The translations under genes were made by a program, and so were the position numbers. From positions 186,001-250,000 of the forward strand of contig JALMQS010000157.1 of the NCBI GenBank assembly GCA_024734495.1: 64,000 bases of DNA, read 5' to 3'. The DNA comes from Forficula auricularia. Lineage: Eukaryota > Arthropoda > Insecta > Dermaptera > Forficulidae. Under the pieces are notes generated by a model. The model had not been told where the DNA came from, searched no databases, and worked only from the letters and a program-made list of their open reading frames with translations. Below are positions 35,210 through 46,489 of the stretch, one piece after another (positions within the stretch are counted from its first letter, which is position 1; each line of letters begins with the position of its first letter).

Positions 35210-35689
35210 TAATAAATAAAAAACAGACATCCACTATTGGAAAATTGGAAAGAAAAATTCCATTATGCGTTAAACTATTGAAACTAAATTACTGGAATTC
35301 GCCCAGAATATTTCTATCGATAATATGCACTTTGAGCCAAGCTTCAGCTTTTTTGCCTAAACAGTTCGCAAATAAGAATTGTCAAATCACCAAAATTTAC
35401 AGATGGCTTTCTCAAAAAGTTTACATTTCTTTTAATTATGTTTTTGGATATTATTTTAAAAACTTCTTCAGAAATTTTCTTTATAAATGGTATCAAGATC
35501 ATTGATGAGCTTTCTATATTTAATCATCAATATCACAAGTTAATCAGTTTGAAAACTGATTTGATTCACTTTTTCGACTCCGTATAACTCTATCCCAAGT
35601 TAATTCGTTCACTTCCTAAACGTCTTATATACCTACAACCTACATGATACGGGGAAATTTTTCCATTCATATTTTCCTCTTTCCTTTTT

Positions 35690-35960
35690 CTTTCTTCTTT
35701 CACCCTTAGAAATATCCCTTAGCAATCCCCTCAAATCGTGTGCCTGTTATCTTGAAGCTCTTCTCTTCAACAAACTCTTTTTTTTCTTAATCTTAATGAG
35801 AACTTTCTGTTATTGATGATATCTATCCTTTTATCTTTTATATAATTCAACATCACATTTTAAAGACCTTCATGGTTTGTCAGCTTTTACTATTGTTCAA
35901 GACCGCGATTCTTTATATTTTTCTTCAACAATATCTTCTTATTTTCCATTTTTTGCTGAG
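35690..35960 (-). mobile_element. Old LINE fossil related to family A
   Basis: On the plus strand the order CCCTTAGAAATATCCCTTAG, CAATCCCC, TGTGTGCC-like, CTCTTCTCTTCAACAAACTC, CATCCTTTT.. and CTTCAACAATATCTTCTTATTTTC follows the same order of words in LINE family A (compare 1900-2190). There are many substitutions and gaps and no open frame. Confidence 0.5.
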
Positions 35961-36576
35961 AATTATAATAATTCTTGGTTCATATATAATATTTAAAAAA
36001 ATCTGTGTATAATGATTAATTTAATTTAATTCATTCTATCCGAGTTAAACTTTATTGAGCAAAGTGAGTAAGGTATATATATATATATATATGCTCGACG
36101 AAACACGTTATACGAGACAAGCATTTGATAGGTTGCTCTGCCCTCTTGTCGTTTATGTCCAGCAGAAAGGAATTCTTGGCTCGTGTTCTTTAGAAGCTCA
36201 ACAATTAGCCTAGATCTAACGAATTCCTCACAAAACTGAAGAGGATTGATGTTAAATGAAATATAAGAATTGTCTTTTACAAAGTTTTTCATTCTATGAA
36301 ATAAATTAAATGGATATAAAAAAAACGTAACTTTACCAAACACCTGCCTTCTCTTATATAGCTATAAAAAAGAGGGATTAAATTCAAATAAAAAAGTATA
36401 TTTATATAAAACAACGAATAAACATATTAAGTGTAACGATGCAGAAAAAATTGGTGTTTTTCCGAAATGTCTCAAAAAGCGTTTAAACTAGATTTAAACA
36501 ATTAAACGAACGTGGCATATACAAAAGCCTAAAAAATTCATAGTATGAGAAAATATATTTAAGAAATACATACTAA

Positions 36577-36651
36577 GGGTCAGTTGTATGTCGGTTGGTA
36601 AACTCTTTGTCAACGTTTAAAAGTGTTTACCAACCGACATACAACTGGCCC
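36577..36651. mobile_element. 75-bp Harbinger-type hairpin MITE
   Basis: Terminal inverted repeats of ~28 bp (GGGTCAGTTGTATGTCGGTT.. and the inverse ending CAACTGGCCC) with a loop of about 20 bp. Flanked by TAA on both sides (36574-36576, 36652-36654). The 3-bp TAA/TTA duplication and GGG..GTTG start fit PIF/Harbinger MITEs. Confidence 0.8.
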
Positions 36652-36849
36652 TAAGATGGAATTCACACATTTATTATTATTATTATTATTTTTAGGTAGA
36701 TTTCGAAGCCGGATGCTAAATTTCATTTTTCAATTTCAGAAAGAAAAAAATAATAATGAAATGATTTATTGAACTGCAAAAATTCACAGACTGAATCATG
36801 GAAATTATTCAAATTTACGCGGTTAAATTATTCAAATTATTTAATATGA

Positions 36850-37839
36850 TCATCATCATCATTGAGTATACAGTCCTAAGACTGGTTTGATGCAACAATC
36901 CGTCTCCACTCGACTCTGTCCTCCGCCAGCTGTTTAACCTCTCTAAATGTCTGGCATCCCATATCCCCAATTATTTGGTTGAAATATTCTAATCTGGGTC
37001 TTCCCCTTCCCCTTTTCTTTCCCACCTCCCCCTCCAAGATATCCCTAAGCAGTCCCCCATGTCTCAGTGTGTGCCCCATCATCTGACCTCTTCTCTTCTT
37101 CAGACTCTTCCACAAGGTTCTTCTTTCTCCGATTTTTCCAAGAACTTCTTCATTTGTGATTTTATCCATCCATTTGATATTCATCATTCTTCTGTAGCAC
37201 CACATTTCGAAAGCCTCCAATCTCTTTCTCTCCGCTTTTCCAATTGTCCAGGTTTCACACCCGTACATGGCTATGCTCCATACATATGTCTTCAATAGCA
37301 ACTTCCTGTTTGCTAAGCTGATTGAGGAGGAGCATAGTAGTTTTTGTTTGAATTAAACCCCATTTTTGCTTGGGCAATTCTTGATTTAATTTCGTTTTTG
37401 CTCCTCCCATCCCATGTTATTTTACTTCCTAGGTAGCGGAATTCCTTAACTCCTTCTAGGTTTTCTTGGTTAATTTTGATGCATTCCTGTCTCGTTTGTT
37501 CTTTTTTTGTACATACTAGGACCTTGGTTTTATTCTTGTTTATTTTCATTTTGATTTCTTCTATTAGGATTTGGTTAATTCCATTCAAGGCGTCCTCTAA
37601 TTCTTTTTTATTGCTTCCTAGAAGGGCAATGTCATCGGCAAATCTTAACATAGCGATCTTTTGACCTTGGATTTCTATACCTGTATCAATTTTGTCTTTG
37701 AATTCTTTAATCGCTTCTTCTATGTATAAGTTGAAAATCATGGGTGACAGCACACATCCTTGTCTTACACCTTTTTTTATTTTGGCTTCTCTTTGTTCAT
37801 CACCAATATTTATAATTGCCGTCTGGTTTTGATATATAT
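36850..37839 (-). mobile_element. LINE family A, copy 2
   Basis: 990-bp 5'-truncated insertion with a (GATGAT)n tail, flanked by the perfect 11-bp duplication ATTTAATATGA at 36839-36849 and 37840-37850. Closely similar to copy 1. The reading frame is split at ~37305 by a one-base deletion in a T/A run (frames 36876-37301 and 37313-37753). FADDIALL and YGCETWTI are preserved. The truncation point is internal to that of copy 1. Confidence 0.88.
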
Positions 37840-38265
37840 ATTTAATATGAATGATACCATTTTGGTTGCAAATGGCTAATATTCTACTAATTAACCTCTA
37901 CAACTTGTGTCTGAAAAGTTTTTGATAGGAGCAGTCTAAAGGGTGTTTTTTTTCAGTTCATTGTTTTTTAATAAATTGGGAAGAAAAAATATTTTCAACC
38001 ATGATATTTTCCATGTGAGTGTGTGTGTGTATCTGCCTGTCTGGGTTCCGATACCCATTCTAAAAAACTCAAGAAGGTTAAGTCGTATTGAGTTCGTTCT
38101 GAATGTTTGTAATTTCAATGCAGAAAACTGGTTAGATTTTGCCTTCTCTAGCTTTAGAACTTTTGGTTTAAAGAGAAGAAAAATCATTTTTTTTTTTAAA
38201 TTATTTTATTGAAATTTTATAAATTTGTTATGATATAGGCATAAACAATTTTAAATTTTAATTAG

Positions 38266-38527
38266 GCTAGGCACATACAGTCGATTTTCTGTCGAGTGAT
38301 ACTTTAATTGATGGACATAAATATATTAAGTTTAATGTAGGTGCATACATAACACAACTGCAGATCAACTCGATTATTTAATCAAAAGCGATCGATGAGC
38401 ACTTATGATAAAAAAATCGAGCTTAGTTGGTTAATTAGAGTTGGTTATAAATTGATAATACATCACGATTTAAAAACAACCCAACTAAATTGTTGGGTCG
38501 ACTGAAAATCGACTGTGTGTGCCTAGC
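38266..38527. mobile_element. MITE, 262 bp
   Basis: Terminal inverted repeats GCTAGGCACATACAGTCGAT.. and ..CGACTGTGTGTGCCTAGC. The interior is AT-rich with TCGA/CGATCG words and no frame. Ends of this style (AGGCACAYACAGTCGA) suggest a Harbinger- or hAT-like MITE. The target duplication is unclear. Confidence 0.7.
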
Positions 38528-38779
38528 TTCAAAATAATTAATCAGTTTATTTATTTTAAAACCCACTTTCTTTTATTTCAAAAAATGTAAATATTTATTT
38601 ACCTCTAGATAATTAAAAAATAAATAATTTCCAATAGTTTATTATTATATTTAGGTTTATTACTTGGGTGGCTTTAACCCAAGTCTTGAAAAAAAATTTA
38701 ATTTTCCCTCCCATTAATTTTATTTCAAAATTTATGGTTTTAAACTTAATAATAATTTAATCTCTAATTCTATTCCTCT

Positions 38780-38873
38780 TCTTCTTTTCACGATGTAAGG
38801 GTGTTCAACCCGGACTACAGGAGTGCACTTTTTTGGTACAACATCTTTTTGCATCATTGCCATTAAAAAAAAA
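38780..38873 (+). mobile_element. LINE 3' untranslated tail
   Basis: CTTTTCACGATGTAAGGGTG, then TTCAACCCGGACTACAGG, GTGCACTTTTTTGG and GCATCATTGCCATTAAAAAA. This parallels the 3' end of the Jockey-type LINE (TAATGCAAGGGTCTTTC..GCATTAAAA). Only the tail remains. Confidence 0.55.
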
Positions 38874-39582
38874 ATCAACATAAACCACTAAATATTATGA
38901 AATTCACATTTGCGCCTTGTATAGATTTAGAAATTGTAGCTAGCTCAGAGATAAAGAAAAGTTCGTGGACTGTAGTTTTTTAATAAAAAAGGCCTTTTTG
39001 TATTTTGATGTTATTTAATGAGATGAGATATATTTACATAAATAATGAGGTTCACCTGGTGCAATGATAAAAGAATATCCTATGGCTCGCTTTGTTCCTT
39101 ATAAATTAGTATCTTTCCCTGGTTCGTGATGTAATATTAAATCCGTTAGAAATTTTCAGAGTCTCGCGTGGGTCCTTCAAATGTGTATCAATCCAATAAA
39201 ATCGTAGTCCAAAAGAGAGTTTTCCAATTGAGTAGCACGGTCAAATAGTGTTTAAATTCAATCAGAGCTTTTGGATATTTTCTTAATTAATAGGACGAAA
39301 CAACAGAAGGTTAGAATACGCAAGAGGTCTTTTCACAAGTGATATGTGTCGACCAGCAGAAAATGTTAGCCAGAATACGTATCGTTTCTATTGGCTAGAC
39401 CAGTAAGTTCCGAGGGCCAAAACCATGAGGAGTGACGTGACACGACATCTGGTGGACACAAGCGGAAATAGGTAGTACCTTCTATCGCTAACAGATGGCG
39501 CTAATAGCACGTACAGAATAATCTCGTTGGTTCGAGAAAGTTCTGGTGTCTTTCACTCACTTCTAGATTGCAGTAATTGGAA

Positions 39583-39620
39583 TATATAAGAAGGCTAGTG
39601 GCGCAACCACAAGTCAGTTC
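39583..39620 (+). promoter_or_regulatory. TATA plus initiator-like element
   Basis: TATATAAG at 39583-39590 and an arthropod-type initiator TCAGT at 39614-39618 lie about 32 nt apart, the spacing expected for a polymerase II core promoter. They are ~130 bp upstream of the hAT transposase frame, on its strand, and may be its promoter. Confidence 0.45.
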
Positions 39621-39738
39621 CTATGACACTGTTGTGAAATAAAATAGTGCGTACCTCCTTAAAACGTGTTTGTGCGTGTTTAAGTTTAAGACATCTTTGT
39701 AACAGTATTTTGATTTGAATTGTTGCTTTTGTGTGTGA

Positions 39739-40943
39739 TTTAGTAGTATTGAAAAGAAGCGAAAAATTGATAGTGAATGCAGAAAATTCAAAGATCAGTG
39801 GAACATTCAGTATTTCGTAATTGAGTCCAGTAACAAGGCGCTATGTTTGATTTGCAATGAAAGCATATCCGTTCTCAAGGAATATAACATTAAACGTCAT
39901 TATGAAACAAAACATTTTCAAATTTACTCAAAATATACAGGAAGTTTGCGGACAGAAAAATTCGAAGCTATGAAGCGCGGATTGAAATCGCAGCAATCTT
40001 CATTTACAAAACTCAAAACTGAACAAGAGGCTGCAACTCGTGCCAGCTTTCGTGTGGCTCTTAAAATTGCAAAACGTGGAAAACCATTCACCGATGGAGA
40101 AATGATCAAAGAATGCATAATTGCAGTAGCCGAAGAAATGTGCCCTGAAAAGGTAAATTTATTAAAAACTGTCAGTATGTCAGCAAACACTGTGGCTCGA
40201 AGGGTAGAAAACATCGCTGAAAATATATCCTCTCAACTGTTCGACAAAAATGGACATGTTGAGTGGTTTTCTTTGGCCTTGGATGAGTCAACGGATGTGT
40301 CAGATACTGCTCAGGTGTTGATTTATATTCGAGGAGTAGATAAAAGCTATGAAGTGCATGAAGAACTTCTTGATATGTATAGTATTCATGGCACAACTAC
40401 TGGTACAGATATTTTTAAAGGAGTTGAAATGGCCATTAATCAAAAGAACCTTCGATGGAAAAACTTGAAATGTATTACAACTGATGGAGGCAAAAACATG
40501 AGTGGGAAAATAAAGGAGTGGTCGCTCTTGTGTCAAAGGCTGTAGAAAATGACGGTGGTTCAAAACCATTAGTCTTACATTGTATCATTCATCAACAGTC
40601 TTCGTGGGGAAAATGTTTGGATATGTCTGAAGTTCTGAAACCAGTCATATCAACTGTTAATTTTATCAGATCTTTTGGGCTGAATCACCGACAATTCCGA
40701 CAATTTATTGAAGAGATTGGAGAAAATGACTTACCTTATCATACTGCCGTACGTTGGCTTAGTTGTGGGAAAGTCCTTCAGCGCTTTTTTGAACTTCGAG
40801 CAGTGATCGAAATTTTTTTGAATGAAAAGCATCGCCCTCTTACTGAATTACAAAACAACGCATGGCTGTGGAAGTTAGCATTCTATGTTGATTTAAAATG
40901 TTGGATTCATTTCAATAATTTGTTAGTTAGTATATACTGAAGT
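39739..40943 (+). pseudogene. hAT transposase, ZBED5/FAM200-like, C-terminally truncated
   Basis: Cut-and-paste transposase of the hAT superfamily. The frame opens at 39739, with no ATG upstream of the domain. It starts with a BED zinc finger (W near residue 19, CLIC, then HYETKH), a KSQQSS linker and helices. The catalytic region follows, with LALDESTDVSDTAQ (first acidic residue) and LKCITTDGGKNMSG (second acidic residue). A frameshift at ~40515 moves to the second frame, 40518-40940, with LHCIIHQQ, NFIRS and RWLSCGKVLQRF, typical of the insertion-domain/C-terminal half. It stops after NNAWLWKLAFYVDL, so the last acidic residue and the hAT dimerisation domain are missing. Confidence 0.85.
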
Positions 40944-41184
40944 TAAATTTTCTGCATATTATACATGTCTTTACTCATTACAATTCTGTGTTTCTTTATC
41001 CAACTTATCACAAAAACAATAACAATAAGCCTACAACAATGTTATGAGTAGTTAGCCCATGACCATATCAATGTAGATGTCATATTAATAATTATTCAAC
41101 ATAAAATTAGAATACTTCAGTAAACTAAATTTAATTTGCTATAAAAAATATATGTTCTCTAAAAGGAGTTTTCAAGTATGCTAG

Positions 41185-41252
41185 CTCTCCGCGGGCCGGA
41201 CAAAATCTGTCCGCGGGCCGGATGTGGCCCTCGGGCCGAAGTTCGGCCGGAT
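41185..41252. mobile_element. Right terminus of the ZBED5-like hAT
   Basis: CCGCGGGCCGGACAAAATCT, then CGCGGGCCGGATGTGGCCCT and GGGCCGAAGTTCGGCC. The strong CGCGGGCC/GGCCC composition in AT-rich surroundings is characteristic of this hAT lineage. About 240 bp after the transposase stop, consistent with an internal deletion that removed the C-terminus. The matching left end (around 39385-39410, GAGGGCCAAAACC) is weak. Confidence 0.55.
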
Positions 41253-42707
41253 AGAAACCACCAATTTTGAATTTTATACACGCCTTGTTCCAGCCTTCTA
41301 ACTCAAACTATTTCTTGACAAACAACTTCAAAATCAATAGAAATGTAGAGAGTCAGGTAATGGCCTTAAAACCTCTTCACTTTTTCTAAAATTTTTCTTA
41401 TTTATTTTATTAATATAAAACCAAATGTTTTTTTTTTTTGGCTTTTTAATATTAAAAAAAATCTTAATTTGGTAAGTAACATGGTCCATGAGGGAATAAA
41501 AAAAGAAAAACTCTTCCATATACACACGCGAAAAGTTTACAAACTGTTAGAAAGAATTTACATACTATATAGTTTTCATTACAAAAGAAAATATCACTAA
41601 AAAAGGTGATTAAAATTCCAGTAAAAGAAGAAAAAAAATCTAATTGGCTTTTTGTTATTAAAAAAAGATAAGGACTCACCTCCTCCTTTTTATGTAAAAG
41701 AAAAAATAAATCTCTGTTGATTTTAGGTAATTTTATCAAGATCAAAAGATCACCCGCATAAGCGGAAATTAGATCTTTCGTTATTGAAAGAGGCTGGTCT
41801 CCATGGTGGGGAAGGCGTAGGTCGATCAAAGGGTCGCAGATCGGTGAATGCTAAATACTAATATTCAGACCTAAGTGATGCTTATACGCACCCATATATT
41901 TAATATCACTTGAAAAAACAAATTGAGAGACAAAGGAACAGAAAGGGTAGTTTGTCTTTGAATAATTTGATTAGCCATTCGAGTCACATTTAAAAAAGTA
42001 ATGCTACTGGAATATTTGATTTCACGCAAAACGGAAATGGAAAACTAATAATACAAGTATAATTTTAGAAAAATAAAAATTAAGCGGAAATTGATTGCGA
42101 TAGGATCTATACGTTTCCAGACACATGCTAATCTCGAATTACTAGTAAATATTTCAAGAGAAATAGAATGAAAATTATTTTTAAATGAAGGGATAATGTC
42201 CATAAATCTTCAATTTAAACATTTTAATATTAATCGAGAGTTTAATTAAAAATATTGTTTTCTAATTTTTTGGTTTTGAAAAATATTGAGAAATAAAAAA
42301 GTTATAGTCTAAACCAGAATCAATGCCCTAACGTCAGCCATTTCTCTTTCATTTGCCAATGTACAGAGGAAATTGTCAAATAAGCAATAAATATTAAAAT
42401 AGTGTTTTGTACCCTAACGGTAAAACACTTAATCTTATATAGTTTTTAGAGACGTATTCCACCCAAGTACTACCATCTGTATTTGTTAAAATATAGTAGA
42501 AAAAAGTATAAATCGATTTCTAACATAACACGGGGATTCTAAAAAACATATGTTATTAAATCTTCAATTCCAAGAAAATAAGAAATCTGAAATTCATAAT
42601 GTATCATATTATTCCTTATTTGAAAATTCCAGGGGGGCATACAAAATTATTAAAATAAGCGAATCTTCAAATTGAATGGATAAATTAAATCATGTTATGA
42701 GACCTTT
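41253..42707. other. AT-rich spacer
   Basis: No gene recognised. The overlapping minus frames 41334-41525 and 41464-41829 lack family resemblance. Confidence 0.5.
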
Positions 42708-42890
42708 TTAGGGTTCCGTTTAAAAAGTAAAACATTATTAGTGCCGCTGCACTGTTTGTCTGTCGGTTTGTCAGATCATATAACTCCTGTACTAATTAAA
42801 ATAAAAACTTACAATTTAGATGCTATATTTAATCAATTTCACCAAAATTGTATTAAAATTTTAATCGAATTTCGTGCAGAGTCGAAAATA
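42708..42890 (+). repeat. Interspersed repeat with GTCTGTCGG motif
   Basis: TTTTTAGGGTTCCGTTTAAA and TGTTTGTCTGTCGGTTTGTC, then TATTAAAATTTTAATCGAAT: same family as 16402-16620. Unknown class, no coding. The next 700 bp (42891-43600) hold nothing that I recognise. Confidence 0.55.
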
Positions 42891-43644
42891 AAAAATATTT
42901 ATTCATCATAGAGTGTAAGGAATCCATGTACGTAAATAAAGATCTTGATAGATAACGCACGCAGGGTTTAGGTGCGCCCGGACGAAAACTCTAAAGCTGG
43001 CTTCACGAAGATCGAAGTATTGATCGGGTTGCTTTATGACAAATGCCTCTATTTATTAAGTTATTTATTTTCAGGACAGGAGAAATAGTATTGCAAGTCA
43101 TGAACTAAAGGACTCGGTTTCCATTTCAGGTTCGTCTAGGTTCTCTTGCCCTGAATGAAAATATCAACAGTAGCCCCTGGCGTAAAGAGGGTCAATGCTA
43201 CTACCTTCGTGACTCTAACTAAAGCTACTTACCATTAATAATATTGATGAACAAGATATTTGGGTTGGTTGAATTGAAATGATTGAATTTAGTTATGGTA
43301 TTTATTATCAATTCATAAAATGATTGCCAAACCGCTGCATACAGTATTACATATATCTTAGTATTAGTTAATTATTCTGCTTATATGAGGCAAACTGACT
43401 TAGAGCATCCTACAAATTTAAATAAACAAATAAATAAACAAACAAACATCCTTCCTATAATAAATGTAGACGTAGCACTTGAATTTCTCACATTCTGAAA
43501 AATATTATTTGATTCTTCGAGTTTCAAGATATTAACATTTATATTAAATAACTTTTTTGAGTTTTGATCTAGGCTCGATCTAGCAAACTTTTATTATTGA
43601 AGGAGACAATAAAAGAGTGTGTCTTCTGCTGGAATTATAAATTT

Positions 43645-43712
43645 TATTTATTTATAACGAGACTATAGTTTCGAGGGCTTTGCCCTCTTCATCAGTCTAT
43701 TACAATGTATTC
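43645..43712 (-). ncRNA. Hammerhead ribozyme motif, family 1, core intact
   Basis: On the minus strand: CTGATGA (43695-43689), extra A, stem II GAGGGC/GCCCTC closed by AAA, GAAA (43672-43669), CTATAG palindromic stem III, TC, with the cut predicted after the C at 43661. Stem I pairs TC with GA next to the core, then TTATAA with TTGTAA-type partners beyond a small internal loop. All conserved core residues of a type I hammerhead are present. The one-to-three-pair stem III would be stable mainly in a dimer. Confidence 0.72.
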
Positions 43713-43785
43713 ACAGGAATTAATTTATGAATGAAAGGTTAACATTTTCCATTCATAAATTAATTCCTGTGAATATATTGTAATA

Positions 43786-43832
43786 GACTAGTTGAGAGGG
43801 CAAAGTTTTCGAACTGTAGTCTCGTTATAAAT
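43786..43832 (+). ncRNA. Hammerhead motif, mutated copy
   Basis: Same family as 43645-43712, but the box reads CTAGTTGA, stem II is weakened (GAGGGC/GTTTTC), GAAA is reduced to GAA, and stem III is CTGTAG. Both catalytic segments are broken, so it should not self-cleave. Confidence 0.7.
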
Positions 43833-44469
43833 AAATAAAATTTATAATTCCAGCAGAAAATTTCACTCTTTTATTGTCTCCTTCAATATATAAAAATTCT
43901 GCTACTCTCGGCAAAAACTTTCAGTTTAAACTTTTATTAGCTTTGAAGCCTTAATTAACTATATTATACCAGGTTACATGATAATATTATTTTTTTATTT
44001 TTAAGTTATGTGATCCCGAAATGTAAGTTATCTGTTAACGAGGATGCCTTAATAGTCATTAATCTAGAATTATACGCTCTAAAAAATTGGAGACATCGAC
44101 TTAATTAACAGAAATGACTAGAGCTGCCAACCGTCCCGTGAGAGTCAGAACGTCCCATTTCTAGAGCCCTGAAAGAGGCGCCCGGTGAACGGTACGTTCG
44201 GGGCGCTAATTGTCCTATTATACTTCTACAAGATGGCGAAAATTTAATTGGATACTTACAATCCGATCATTAAATAAATATTTATGAAACTATCTCAAAA
44301 CAAGGGTGCTTTATTTTATTAACTCTCATATAAACCTTGCATTGTTTCACTGTTTCTGCAAATTTCATGCCGCCCTATATTTTAAGCAAAATTTTGCTGT
44401 GTCCAGCTTTTTTTAGCCCCGTCCTGCATTTGACTTGTCAATTTCCCGAAAAATATATGCTCTAAAGTT

Positions 44470-45012
44470 GGTAACCCTAGGCAAGACACAATTCTGTCTA
44501 ATATCTAGACGCCTCGATGGAACCTTCCAGATATATCCTTTGATTAGAACTCCAAATTTCTGTGACAACATTTCAGAGGTGAGCTATCAGACTAATTGGA
44601 GATCCAACCTTTTCCAAGTCACTCGTTATCCCGGCCTAGCGTTGAATCGTCTCCTCCCTTTCCCTGTACATAGGATTATTCTGGCGAGTTAAATTCAATT
44701 TTTCCCCGAAAGCCTCATTTGCGAGAACACATTGATTTTCTAACATTCTGCACTTCATTGCTGTCAAATTAAATAGAAATCGGAAAAAACATTCGCCAAC
44801 TCGTTTAGCACTATGATTTCTAGAATCAAAGACTCCATTACCGCCTTCGTCTTCTCAGTGATCTAAACACCCATCAATCGTCGAAAACTTGCATCCTCAG
44901 TTACATTCGACTCCGATACATTCCCTAAAAGGAACCCCCCTTTTTCTTTTTTCACACATTATATGGGTTCCATATTCTTGCTGTGAATCGCATTAATATC
45001 ATTAAAAAGCAT
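44470..45012 (+). pseudogene. Fossil Jockey-type LINE 3' end
   Basis: CACAATTCTGTCTAATATCTAGACGCC parallels the start of the LINE at 3461 (TGTTGTCTAATTTCTAGGCG). CAGACTAATTGGAGAT, CTCCCTTTCCCTGTACATAGG and TTCATTGCTGTCAAATTAAATAGAAAT follow in the same order as in that LINE. A 3' tail with GGGTTCC..GCATTAATATCATTAAAA ends at ~45012. Numerous substitutions, gaps and stops. Much older than the 3461 and 7131 copies. Confidence 0.65.
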
Positions 45013-45349
45013 AAAATATTCATTAGAATAATGGGGTCAACTTACTGACATTTCATTTCCAAGCTCATTCTTTTTAATAGCTTTTTATTAAATGAATTTT
45101 TGAATTTTTTTTTTATTAAAAAAAAATTATTTAATTAATTGAAAATATCACAAGGATAAAATAAAAACAGATTTAAAAACAATTAAATTAAAAAATAAAT
45201 GAAAAAAGAGCTTATAATTATTATTATTATTTTCCCTCGTTTCCAAATTCAGAGGATCAAAAATGAAAACAGGATTAATTGTTATTAAGAACAACTTTCT
45301 GAATATATTATACATTGACGGGCTTAAGAAATAATTTGTCTACTCCTAA

Positions 45350-45597
45350 CAGTGGCTAGGCTAGCTTTTTCTTTTTGATTAGGCGACACCCGACAGAAAA
45401 ATTTGGAGGGTGAGCTCTGAGGTAGGCACCAAAACTCTGCATTATTTCGGGTAATTCAGATATTCTTTTTTTAATAGTTTAGGTATAATGTATGATTATT
45501 ATATTTTTATTAGATAAAGTCTATGGTATTGAAAGCGATATTTTTTTTATTCAAGTTAGCAGGTTGGCCGCTCGCCCAACCATCCCCTGCCACCCTG
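45350..45597. mobile_element. hAT MITE with CAGTGGC end, uninterrupted copy
   Basis: Starts CAGTGGCTAGGCTAGC, shares AAAAATTTGGAGGGTGAGC, GCATTATTTCGGGTAATTCA and CGCTCGCCCAACCA with 59504-61105, and ends CCCCTGCCACCCTG. At ~248 bp it shows the size of the MITE without the mariner insertion found in the other copy. Confidence 0.7.
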
Positions 45598-45619
45598 GGA
45601 CACTTCTAATTATAATAAG

Positions 45620-46452
45620 CTGACTTGTTCTGATGTGGCCATCCACTTGACTTTACCATACAACCTGGCCCCTCATTTATATTTAATAGTTAATAAAATT
45701 ATTTATAATCATGTAACGGGGGGGGGGTTACTCTTTTCATTTTTAGACTCCTGGGGGCCCACTGATTATGTATACAAAATTTGGTTGAGTTTGGTACAAG
45801 AGCCTATATTTTCATTTTTTGATCCTACACCGCCCCCCTCCCCATTTTGGGCGGTTAGATTTTGCATTTTTAGATTACTGTGGGCTCACTGATTATGTAT
45901 ACACATTTTGGTTGAGTTTGGTAAATGGCCAAGATTTTCATTTTTTGACCCCTCCCCCCATTTTTAGCGGTTAGTTTTTGCATTTTTAGACTTCTGAGGT
46001 CCCACTGATTATGTATACAAAATTTGGTTGAGTTTGGTACAAGGGCCTAGATTTTCATTTATTGACCCCCCCTCCACCCCTCTTAATTTTGGGTCGATAT
46101 GCACCAAAATCTAATCAGCTCTTATTCTCAATGCACCAAAACTACGTGTGAAATTTGGTTTCGATATTCACACTAATTTTTGAGCTAGCTCGTTCACAAA
46201 AATTTGGTAACGCACAGACTAACTAACAGACAGACTAACTAACAGACATTTTGACAAAACAATTATTATCTCAAAAAATATAATTTTTTCGATGTTCACT
46301 TATTAAGGCTTTTTTGTAGAGCGAAATGTCATGGTTTCGCTCAATTTTTGTAATCAAAATAGTTTCAGACGTTTTTGAGAAAAAAGAATGAAAAAACCCA
46401 CTTTTTTCATGCACGATTACAATAATTGACCATACCCTGTATGGTAAAGTAA
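45620..46452 (+). mobile_element. T1 family element, copy 4
   Basis: Close to 9893-10748: TGACTTTACCATACAACCTG on the left, three tandem units with CACTGATTATGTATACA at about 45760, 45885 and 46005, GACAAAACAATTATTATCTC, and a terminal hairpin ACCATACCCTGTATGG followed by TAAAGTA. It lies between two repeats that are adjacent at 61.1 kb, which gives its approximate borders. Confidence 0.68.
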
Positions 46453-46489
46453 AAATAGAAAATTAGCTCATGGTAGTTAGCAGTCAAAT

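Larger units (their letters stand above)
43596..43925. mobile_element. Inverted pair of Penelope-like terminal repeats, family 1
   Basis: The arms ~43596-43735 and ~43751-43890 are head-to-head inverse copies (ATTGAAGGAGACAATAAAAG / CTTTTATTGTCTCCTTCAAT). A 16-nt spacer, AAAGGTTAACATTTTC, lies between the inner ends TTAATTTATGAATG and CATTCATAAATTAA. Each arm holds a hammerhead motif, one preserved and one mutated. The family tail GAATTCTGC-type and CTACTCTCGGCAAAAACTTT runs to 43925, as in the copy at 52265-52440. Confidence 0.65.

Noticed and set aside
39583..39800. Solo LTR of a Ty3-type element around the TATA and TCAGT motifs
   Set aside because: I could not find TG..CA ends or a target duplication, and the location fits the hAT transposase promoter.
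40172..40569. Minus-strand frames of 74-96 residues
   Set aside because: Antisense of the hAT transposase, whose catalytic motifs are on the plus strand.
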